7,150 nucleotides of DNA from Flavobacteriaceae bacterium. GTDB taxonomy: Bacteria > Bacteroidota > Bacteroidia > Flavobacteriales > Flavobacteriaceae. Location of the stretch: NCBI GenBank assembly GCA_023141985.1, contig JAGLKH010000423.1, positions 1 through 7,150 of the forward strand, written 5' to 3'. Both the position numbers and the translations under genes were made by a program. Below the pieces are notes generated by a model that did not search any database, was not told where the DNA came from, and worked only from the letters and a program-made list of their open reading frames with translations. Shown one piece after another: positions 1-7,100 of this stretch (within the stretch, counting starts at the first letter, position 1; the number at the start of each line of letters is the position of its first letter).

Positions 1-284
1 GCAAAATCAAACCATCGTTCTCCAAATCCAACAAATATTCCGGCCCATAGCCCAAATTGTGCGCCATGAGATAAGCTATGTCCACCTCCTGACAATTTGG
101 AATAAATTGTAGAAAAAGCAAAAGCCAGGATTACACATGCAATAATTAAATGAAGTTGGTCTGCGGTATTATCATTAACATTCTCAAAAAGAGAAGAGCC
201 AATAATATCCCATAGTAAATAACCGCCAAAATAAGCCCAAACGGCACCTACTAGCGTTGAAATTAAATTAGATTTTGAAAACAT
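1..284 (-). CDS. Small multi-pass membrane protein, C-terminus outside window
   Basis: Reading on the minus strand from an ATG at 284-282, 94 complete codons are open to the window edge, so the 3' end is missing. The protein starts MFSKSNLISTLVGAVW and has three hydrophobic stretches: about residues 7-28 (with an FGGYLLW motif), 44-62 (LHLIIACVILAFAFSTIY) and 75-90 (AQFGLWAGIFVGFGER). Short glycine- and histidine-containing turns lie between them. The pattern fits a small inner-membrane protein that Flavobacteriaceae commonly carry as an uncharacterised protein; that resemblance is from memory, not a search. No catalytic motif is visible and I assign no function. It is transcribed divergently from the GAF gene, with a 162-bp spacer. 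The start is chosen because it directly precedes the first hydrophobic segment and no Shine-Dalgarno sequence is expected in this group. Confidence 0.8.
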   Translation of the reverse strand, partial: MFSKSNLISTLVGAVWAYFGGYLLWDIIGSSLFENVNDNTADQLHLIIACVILAFAFSTIYSKLSGGGHSLSHGAQFGLWAGIFVGFGERWFDF

Positions 285-300
285 AATTATTAGTTTTTGT

Positions 301-395
301 TAGTTAATAAGGAGGAAAGATATCATAAAATTATTAAATCACTAAAAATTAAGTTAAAAATTTATAAACAATGTAACCTGTTATGTAGTTAATAA
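301..395. repeat. 10-bp direct repeat TAGTTAATAA, two copies in the divergent spacer
   Basis: The decamer TAGTTAATAA is present exactly at 301-310 and again at 386-395, 85 bp apart, both inside the spacer between the leftward membrane-protein gene and the rightward GAF gene. The first eight bases (TAGTTAAT) occur a third time at 4042-4049 in the other divergent spacer. I did not see the octamer in the coding regions. It could be a regulator binding site, but the word is AT-rich and short, so chance is a real alternative. Confidence 0.3.
315..322 (-). promoter_or_regulatory. Weak candidate -7 element for the leftward membrane-protein gene
   Basis: On the minus strand this reads TATCTTTC, one base off the Bacteroidota -7 consensus TAnnTTTG, about 30 bases upstream of the ATG at 284. 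No clear -33 TTG lies at the usual distance. In AT-rich DNA such a near match can arise by chance, so this is only a candidate. Confidence 0.2.
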
Positions 396-401
396 CTCTA
401 C
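374..401. promoter_or_regulatory. Two adjacent short dyads, operator-like
   Basis: Two inverted repeats sit side by side: TAAC-CT-GTTA at 374-383 and AGTTA-A-TAACT at 387-397. The second is embedded in an imperfect larger dyad with GTAG at 385-388 and CTAC at 398-401. They lie roughly 20-45 bp upstream of the -7 element at 420-427, overlapping where a -33 box would be. This position suits a transcription factor acting on the GAF gene. No factor can be named. Confidence 0.3.
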
Positions 402-419
402 GACTAAAACATTAATTCG

Positions 420-427
420 TAACTTTG
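420..427 (+). promoter_or_regulatory. Bacteroidota -7 promoter element for the GAF gene
   Basis: TAACTTTG is an exact match to the Bacteroidota sigma-ABfr-type -7 consensus TAnnTTTG. It ends 19 bp before the ATG at 447, so transcription would start at about 433-436 with a leader of roughly 10-14 bases and no Shine-Dalgarno site. A -33 TTG is not evident at the expected spacing, which suggests either a degenerate -33 box or help from an activator at the dyads just upstream. Confidence 0.55.
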
Positions 428-446
428 TATAGCTAATGTAGTAATA

Positions 447-2822
447 ATGAAAGATATTAATGATAATATTGAATCCCCATTTATTCTTAAAGTAAGTTTT
501 GATAAACTTTTACAGTACTATGAAAATTTATCAAAAAGTGATGATGAATTCATTGCTGCTAATGCTAATAGAATTTTAAAATATCAAGAGCCTTTCCCAA
601 TTTTGAGAGATGGTTTTAGTGATACATCTTTGTTAGTTAAGTATAAAAAAGAAATAAAATTTATTTTACAAGATTCGTTTAGTGAAGTGCTTTCTAAAAA
701 TGAAATAAAAACAGCCTCTGTACCTTTTCACAACCTTATTTTTAATTCTTCTGAAAGATTTAATAATATAATAAAAGCAGCAGGAAAAGATTTTGAAATC
801 AAAATCAAAAATATGCCAGAAGACGATAGTTACATTTTTGCATGTATTACTATTCTAAATTTTTGTTATGGCTATAATATAAATTTTAAACGTCCTTATT
901 TCTATGAAATTCCAGATGTAAAAGATGTTATACGTTATTATAAGATTTTATATAATGGAGATTTTATAGAAATTATTCCAACAGAGAATGCAAAAAAAAT
1001 TACTCAGGAAGACTATGATGAATTGCTTGATAATTTTGAAAACATTGAGCTTTGGAAAGAAAAATTCCCACCAAACAGTTACCTTTTTAAAGGTTTTGTG
1101 ATATCAAATATTTTTGATGTTACAGACGACCAGTCCATATCAAATATTAAATCAAGTTTAATTGAAGAACATGGAAAAAAGAATCAAAATTTTTCAGAAA
1201 ACATTCATGAGGTTTTTCGTTCCCTTTTTAACATTAAAGATTTGCAAGTAGGCTTTTCAACTTATAATAGACAAGATGATACTTTTGAACAAGTTCATGG
1301 AGAGGGTATAAAGGGTTTTTTATTAAGTGGTCAAGAAATAAAGAATAGTAAAGAATTATTATGCGACAAATCCTATGAAACACTATTAAAAGAAAAAAAG
1401 TTTTATTCGGTTTCTGATGTCGATAAGTTTTATAAGTTGTCTAAAGGCAAAGCTCCACAATATAAAATTTTAAAGGAGCATGGTGTAAGGAGTGCAATTT
1501 TAGCTCCGATTGCTGAGGGTGAAAATTTACTTGGAATTTTAGAAATCGTATCAGATAAACCCAAATTGCTTAATAGCGTTAATGCGAATAAGTTAGAAGA
1601 TGTAATGCCATATATAGTAACAGCTGTAAAACGCTCTAAAGCAGCAGAAGAAAATTTAATAGAGGCAATAATACAGCAAGAATGTACTTCAATTCATCCA
1701 AGTGTATATTGGAAATTTGAAAGAGAAGCAAAAATGTTTCTAAAGAATAATTTACTTGGGAATCAAGTAGGATTTGGGAAAATAGCTTTTGAAGAGGTCT
1801 ATCCGCTTTATGGACAAATAGATATAAAAGGCTCTTCTGAAGCAAGAAATCTTGCAACAAAACAGGATTTAATACTTCAACTTAATTCAGCCAGAAAAAT
1901 AATTAAAAAGGTTTTTGAAACAAAATCACTTCCTATTTATGAGCAAATAATATTTCAAATTGATAATTATTTATATGGAATTGAAGAATATTTTCAAGTG
2001 GATAGCGAGCAACATATTTCAGATTTTTTTAAAAATGAAATTAATCCTTTGTTCAGTCATTTACTTGAAAATAATAAGTTAAAACAAGAAATTGACGACT
2101 ATTTTAACACCATGGATAATAGACTAAAAGTAATATATAAACACCGAAAAGATTACGATGACACTATTACATTGATTAATAAAAAAATGGCGGGTTTGCT
2201 GGATAGCAAGCAAGAAGAAGCACAACAAATGTATCCACATTTTTTTGAGCGTTTTAAAACAGATGGTGTTGAGCATAATATGTACATAGGAGAATCTATT
2301 ACAAGAGAAAATAGTTTTAATCTTATTTATTTATATAATTTAAGATTATGGCAATTACAAGTAATGTGCGAAATGGAAAACGCATTTTATCTGGAACAAA
2401 AAGATTTTCCTATTCCATTAAATGTTGCTTCAATGATATTAGTGTTCAGTACGCCATTATCTATTAGTTTTAGAATGGACGAAAAACAATTCGATGTTGA
2501 TGGAACATATAATGCAAGATACGAAGTTGTTAAAAAGCGTGTAGATAAAGCATATATTAAAGGCACTAAAACGCGGATTACTGAAAAAGGAAAAATAACA
2601 ATTGTCTATTCTCAAAAACAAGATGAATTAGAATATTTGAGATATATTAATTTCTTACAATCTAAACATTATTTAGATAATGATTTAGAGATTGTTGAGT
2701 TACAAGATTTACAAGCTGTTACAGGTTTAAAAGCGATAAGAGTAAGTGTTTTATATCATAAATCTAAAAACGATAAAGCTTTTTATACTTATAATGATTT
2801 AATGGATACATTAAAAGTTTAA
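447..2822 (+). CDS. GAF-domain protein with long uncharacterised flanking regions (791 aa)
   Basis: The product is a large soluble protein with no signal peptide or membrane segment visible, so probably cytoplasmic. Residues about 245-400 look like a GAF ligand-binding domain. It begins with a helix near S250 and has the typical C-terminal block GVRSAILAPI (346-355) followed by GILEIVSD (363-370), the usual GAF core strand pattern. Residues 1-240 and 400-791 match no family I can name. They are mainly charged and helical, with a beta-containing block from about 669 (TPLSISFRMDEKQFDVDG) that may be a second small domain. There is no histidine kinase, GGDEF, HD or DNA-binding motif, so the output is unknown. 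GAF domains often bind cyclic nucleotides or other small ligands, but the ligand cannot be read here. The start is the only ATG after the in-frame stop at 420-422, and it sits close behind a consensus -7 element. The gene converges on the HD/Pycsar-effector gene with a 4-bp stop overlap. The CDS is certain; the GAF assignment is fairly certain. Confidence 0.93.
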   Translation: MKDINDNIESPFILKVSFDKLLQYYENLSKSDDEFIAANANRILKYQEPFPILRDGFSDTSLLVKYKKEIKFILQDSFSEVLSKNEIKTASVPFHNLIFNSSERFNNIIKAAGKDFEIKIKNMPEDDSYIFACITILNFCYGYNINFKRPYFYEIPDVKDVIRYYKILYNGDFIEIIPTENAKKITQEDYDELLDNFENIELWKEKFPPNSYLFKGFVISNIFDVTDDQSISNIKSSLIEEHGKKNQNFSENIHEVFRSLFNIKDLQVGFSTYNRQDDTFEQVHGEGIKGFLLSGQEIKNSKELLCDKSYETLLKEKKFYSVSDVDKFYKLSKGKAPQYKILKEHGVRSAILAPIAEGENLLGILEIVSDKPKLLNSVNANKLEDVMPYIVTAVKRSKAAEENLIEAIIQQECTSIHPSVYWKFEREAKMFLKNNLLGNQVGFGKIAFEEVYPLYGQIDIKGSSEARNLATKQDLILQLNSARKIIKKVFETKSLPIYEQIIFQIDNYLYGIEEYFQVDSEQHISDFFKNEINPLFSHLLENNKLKQEIDDYFNTMDNRLKVIYKHRKDYDDTITLINKKMAGLLDSKQEEAQQMYPHFFERFKTDGVEHNMYIGESITRENSFNLIYLYNLRLWQLQVMCEMENAFYLEQKDFPIPLNVASMILVFSTPLSISFRMDEKQFDVDGTYNARYEVVKKRVDKAYIKGTKTRITEKGKITIVYSQKQDELEYLRYINFLQSKHYLDNDLEIVELQDLQAVTGLKAIRVSVLYHKSKNDKAFYTYNDLMDTLKV

Positions 2823-2824
2823 AC
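2817..2824. other. Shared stop site of two convergent genes in a GTTTAAAC palindrome
   Basis: The rightward GAF gene ends with TAA at 2820-2822 and the leftward gene ends with TAA read from 2821-2819, so the two stops overlap in the palindrome TTAA, within GTTTAAAC. No untranslated spacer exists and I see no GC-rich hairpin with a U tract on either strand nearby. Each transcript must therefore end inside the other gene, producing 3' antisense overlap unless termination is factor-dependent. Confidence 0.9.
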
Positions 2825-4018
2825 TATGGTTTGCGATTTAAAAGCAATAGCAAAGGCAATTACTGATGTAATGATTCCAATGATAAAAACAGTATAAGTA
2901 ATCCTCAATATTTTATATTTTCTATTTAAAACTTTGCCTAAAAAGTAAAGATCTTTGATCATAGATGAATATAAATATTCCTTGTCCTGCATCATCTCAT
3001 TCATAGCCCATTCAAACTCATCGAGTTTCATTTTATGAAAATTTCCAAAGAATAATAGGTTTACCTTTTTATTTTTAACATCTTCTTTAGTAAACTTCCC
3101 GCTTGTTACATTTGGACGTGTTGCTACAACAGACAAAATCATTGCAGCAATAGTAAATAATACAAAAATTATTGTGGGATAGATAAGATGAGCATTTGAA
3201 GGATTATCAAGTTTTGGTATTAAATTAGAGAGTACAAGCGATACAATAATGGCATTAACCGATAGTAATATATTTGCTTTAGTATCTGCAATATCGCTTA
3301 AACTAATATGATTACGTAACGTTACTCTAAACATAGTTTCTATACCACGTTCGGGAGTCCTTGCTTTATGTTTTTTAAACGCAAATTCTTCGTCTTTCTT
3401 TTTATTCTTTTTGGCTTCCTGTTTTTGTTTTTTAAGCAATTTTAAAAGGGAAGCTAAGTTTTTCTCTTTCCCATCTTGCCAGTTGTTTTGGGCAAAGTTG
3501 GTATAAAACTGATGATGCTTTCTAAAAAAAGATATATTTTCTTCTGTCCACTCTATGTTTGAAAAAGTTTTATTATGAGTTAATTCTAATTCGGCTCTTA
3601 ATAATTCACTAACATCATTATAATTTTTCGTAGCAAAATGTGAACAATCAGCATCACGAATTATTTGTTCAAGTAAATTTTGAGGCTCATAACCCATTTT
3701 TGTAGCCATTATTAAACTCGAAATCTGAGCTATCCGTTCTTCACTAATATTTTGTTCCTTTAAAAACTTAACTGCTAACTCAATACTTTGTTCTTCATGA
3801 TTTTCATAACCATTAATATGCCCAACATCATGCAACCAGGCTGCTATTTGCAAATTTTCAGCATCTTCTCCTGTTATATTTTCACCTTCAATAAGTGCAG
3901 TAGTACTTTTTACAACACGTTGTGTGTGAGATAAATTATGATAAATAAAACCTGTAGATAAATCTCTTCGCAGTAATGAAGATACATATTTTTCGACTTC
4001 AATAAGTAAGTTTTCCAT
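2819..4018 (-). CDS. HD-domain phosphohydrolase fused to a Pycsar-effector-type (DUF5706-like) membrane domain
   Basis: The protein has 399 residues. Residues about 20-175 form an HD-superfamily phosphohydrolase domain with the metal-site series intact: H31 (NLSHTQRV), H63-D64 (WLHDVGH) and D124 (RDADCSHF). It should be a metal-dependent phosphomonoesterase or phosphodiesterase, probably on nucleotides; the substrate is unknown. A lysine-rich linker spans about 193-218. From P222 the sequence has the conserved start of the Pycsar system effector family (RGIETMFRVTLRNHISLS, then DIADTKANILLSVNA). Transmembrane helices follow at about 248-267 and 279-299. A cytoplasmic block (LLFFGNFH at 321-328, DLYFLGKVLNRKY at 356-368) precedes a last helix at about 373-393. 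The catalytic domain therefore faces the cytoplasm if the protein is in the inner membrane. In Pycsar defence, related membrane effectors respond to cCMP or cUMP made by a PycC cyclase, but no cyclase is encoded here. The gene diverges from the large phosphoesterase gene, and its ATG at 4018 is the natural start of the HD fold. Confidence 0.93.
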   Translation of the reverse strand: MENLLIEVEKYVSSLLRRDLSTGFIYHNLSHTQRVVKSTTALIEGENITGEDAENLQIAAWLHDVGHINGYENHEEQSIELAVKFLKEQNISEERIAQISSLIMATKMGYEPQNLLEQIIRDADCSHFATKNYNDVSELLRAELELTHNKTFSNIEWTEENISFFRKHHQFYTNFAQNNWQDGKEKNLASLLKLLKKQKQEAKKNKKKDEEFAFKKHKARTPERGIETMFRVTLRNHISLSDIADTKANILLSVNAIIVSLVLSNLIPKLDNPSNAHLIYPTIIFVLFTIAAMILSVVATRPNVTSGKFTKEDVKNKKVNLLFFGNFHKMKLDEFEWAMNEMMQDKEYLYSSMIKDLYFLGKVLNRKYKILRITYTVFIIGIITSVIAFAIAFKSQTIV

Positions 4019-4035
4019 TTAAAGAATTATTTTTA

Positions 4036-4043
4036 CTAAAATA
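4036..4043 (-). promoter_or_regulatory. Candidate -7 element for the HD/Pycsar-effector gene
   Basis: Read on the minus strand this is TATTTTAG, differing from TAnnTTTG at one position and lying about 18 bp upstream of the ATG at 4018. That is almost the same distance as the convincing -7 element of the GAF gene. No clear -33 TTG is present. It is a plausible but weak candidate. Confidence 0.3.
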
Positions 4044-4057
4044 GTTAATTAATATAA

Positions 4058-4120
4058 CACATGAAACGAGCATAATGAAAGTTTCTCACTAAATAAATTA
4101 TTATTTGCGAGTTCCATGTG
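4058..4120. repeat. Inverted repeat with 10-bp arms in the divergent spacer
   Basis: CACATGAAAC at 4058-4067 pairs with GTTCCATGTG at 4111-4120 at 9 of 10 positions, the mismatch being A4064 against C4114. The 43-bp loop also contains the odd palindrome GAAAGTTTC (4077-4085). The arms lie between the start of the leftward HD/Pycsar-effector gene and the rightward phosphoesterase gene. They could be paired binding sites of a regulator shared by both, or a hairpin in the leader of the rightward transcript. There is no U tract, so it is not a normal terminator. Confidence 0.4.
4099..4107 (+). promoter_or_regulatory. Weak candidate -7 element for the large phosphoesterase gene
   Basis: TATTATTTG resembles the Bacteroidota -7 box, with TA and TTTG separated by three bases instead of two. 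It lies about 41 bp before the proposed GTG start and inside the loop of the inverted repeat. No -33 TTG is evident at the expected distance. The placement fits a rightward promoter in a divergent spacer, but the match is imperfect. Confidence 0.2.
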
Positions 4121-4148
4121 ACCATTAAAAAACAATAAATATAAACAG

Positions 4149-7100
4149 GTGAGATATCATCAATATATCGTTTTAACTATAATAATGTTTTTATTTAATG
4201 CTTGTGCAACATACAAGCCTCAATATAAAGACGATAATATTGATAAAACCTTTCCTCAAGATAAAAAAATAGAACATTCTTTCTTTTTAATTGGAGACGG
4301 AGGAAATTCACCTTTGGGCTCACAATCTGATGCCTTAAAAGTTTTTAAAAACGAATTAGGTAAAGCTTCAAAATATAGTACTGCATTATTTTTGGGGGAT
4401 AATATCTATCCGGCAGGAATGCCAGAAAAAGGTCATGAACAGCGTGAATTTGCAGAACATCAACTAAATATTCAAACACAGGCAGTAAAAGACTTTAAAG
4501 GAAATACTATTTTTATTCCCGGTAATCACGATTGGTATGCTAATGGGTTAAAAGGATTAAAACGTCAAGAAAATTATGTTAAAGAGATATTAGGAGAAAA
4601 TGCCTTTTTCCCTAAAAAAGGATGTCCAATTGAAAAAGTTAAAATCAGCGATGATATAGTATTGATATTGGTAGATTCGGAATGGTATTTAACAAAATGG
4701 GACGACCATCCAACAATTAATGACGATTGCGATATTAAAACACGAACTCAATTTTTTGCAGAATTTGAGAGTTTAATTAAAAAAGCTCAAGGAAAAACAA
4801 CTATTGTAGCAATGCATCACCCAATGTTTACTAATGGGCCACATGGTGGACAATATTCTTTTGCTCAGCATATGTTTCCACTTCCAGTTTTAGGAACGCT
4901 TAAAAATGTAATTAGAAAAACAAGTGGTGTTACTAATACAGATTTACAGAATAAAAGATATAACGAATTTAAAAAGCGAATTGTAACATTATCTCAAGAA
5001 AACGAAAAAGTTATATTTGTTTCCGGGCATGAACACAGTTTACAATATTTAGTACAAGATAATTTACCTCAAATAGTTAGTGGAGCAGGATCTAAAACCA
5101 ATCCAACAAGAAATACCGGAGGCGGACAATTTTCTTATGGGGCACCTGGTTATGCAAGATTAGATATATTTTATGACGGCTCGTCGTATGTGCGTTTTTA
5201 TGAAGCTAAAACTAATGGGGTTATATATCAAACTAAAGTACTTTTAGCAGATAAAAAAGATATTGTTTCTAAGTATTCTACAAGCCTTCCAAAGCAAAAA
5301 ATAGCATCTATTTATACTAAAGAAGAAACAGATAAAGGAAAATTCTATAAAACACTTTGGGGAGAACGCTATCGTAAATATTTTAGTACTGATGTTAAAG
5401 TTCCAACAGTAAATCTTGACACACTTTTGGGAGGATTAACTCCAATAAGAAAAGGTGGAGGACATCAATCAAAATCTTTGCGATTAAAAGACAAAGATGA
5501 CCGAGAATATGTAATGCGGGCATTACGTAAGAATGCTGTTCAATATCTACAAGCAGTAGCATTTAAAGACCAATATATAGAGGGACAGTTTAATGATACT
5601 TTTACAGAAGGGTTACTACTTGATGTATTTACAGGAGCACATCCTTATGCCCCTTTTACTATTGGAGTATTATCAGATGCAATTGGAATATATCATACAA
5701 ACCCAGTCTTGTATTATGTGCCAAAGCAAAAAGCTTTAGGTGCTTTTAATAGTGAATTTGGAGATGAATTGTATATGATCGAAGAACGAGCAGCCGATGG
5801 TCATGGTGATAAAGCAAGTTTCGGATTTTCTAATAAAATTATTAGCACTAACGATATGCTTACTAAACTTCGAAAAAATGAAAATCATAAAGTGGATGAA
5901 GCAGCTTATATAAGAGCGCGTTTGTTCGATATGCTTATTGGAGATTGGGATAGACACGAAGACCAATGGCGTTGGGCAGTGTTTAAAAGCAATGAAAAAA
6001 CTGTTTATAGGCCTGTTCCCCGGGATCGTGATCAGGCATTTTCAATAATGGCAGATGGGGCACTGTTAGGTTTTGCCACCAAAGTGGTTCCAACTTTACG
6101 TTTAATGCAATCTTATGGTGAAGAGTTGAAAAGTACAAAGTGGTTTAATTTAGAACCTTATCCTCTGGATATGGCTTTGATTAATGAAGCAGATAGAACG
6201 CTATGGAATGATCAAGTAAAACATATTGTAGCCAATTTAACAAATGAAATTATAGACCAAGCATTCAATTATTTTCCAGATGAAGTAAATGATGAAACTA
6301 TTAAAGATATTAAAAGAAAATTAATAGGAAGGCGTGGTAATCTTCAACAAATATCTGACGAATATTATAATCAGATCAACAAATTTGCAGTTATAAAAGG
6401 GACTGATAAAGATGATTGGTTTGTTATAGAACGTATGCCTCAAGGAGATACTAAAGTAACGATATATCGCATAAAAAAAGGAGAAAAAGGAGAGATATTT
6501 CACCAAAGAACATATACTTGTAATGATAATAAAGAAATATGGATTTATGGTTTAGACGATAAAGACACATTTGAAGTTTTTGGCAATGGAGATAAACTTA
6601 TCCCAATAAGAATAATTGGAGGTCAAAACGAAGATATTTACAATATTAAAAACGGAAAAAGAATTAAGATTTACGATTATAAATCCAAGAAAAGTGAATT
6701 TGTAACCCATAAAGGAAAAGTAAAACTTACCGATGATTATGAGACAAATGTTTATGATTATAAAAAGCTTAAACATAATGCTAATCAGTTATTACCAACT
6801 ATAGGAGCTAATCCAGATGATGGATTTAAAATAGGAATTGTAAATACTTTTACAACGTACGGATTTGAACGTAACCCATTTACTACACAACATGTGTTTT
6901 CGGGATCTTATTATTTTGCTACAAATGGATTTGATTTCAAATATAATGGCGAATTCGCAAATATTGTTGGACGTTGGAATTTTGGTTTAGAAGCAATTTA
7001 TACCAGTCCAAATTATAGTGTTAATTTCTTTGGTTTTGGCAATGAGACTATTAATCTTAATGAAGAAGATGAAGACAATTTTAATATTGATTACAATCGT

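Noticed and set aside
309..315. Perfect Shine-Dalgarno-like AAGGAGG on the plus strand
   Set aside because: No ATG, GTG or TTG with an open frame follows at a suitable distance, the position is in the leader of the leftward gene, and Flavobacteriaceae rarely use such sites.
1636..1860. Antisense open frame of 74 codons within the GAF gene
   Set aside because: It lies wholly opposite a well-supported coding region, its leucine-rich composition follows from the complement of that gene, and no promoter or family resemblance is seen.
2819..4018. A complete Pycsar anti-phage defence system
   Set aside because: Only an effector-type membrane domain is present. No pyrimidine cyclase (PycC) is encoded in the window, and the neighbouring genes are not in an operon with it.
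4061..4092. Two tiny frames beginning ATGAAA at 4061 and 4075 (4 and 5 codons)
   Set aside because: Both stop almost at once, neither is in frame with the large gene, and there is no sign of an attenuator-type leader peptide.
5736..6776. Three antisense open frames (5736-5966, 6321-6506, 6552-6776)
   Set aside because: All are opposite the continuous phosphoesterase/barrel frame and have low-complexity hydrophobic translations expected from AT-rich complementary DNA.
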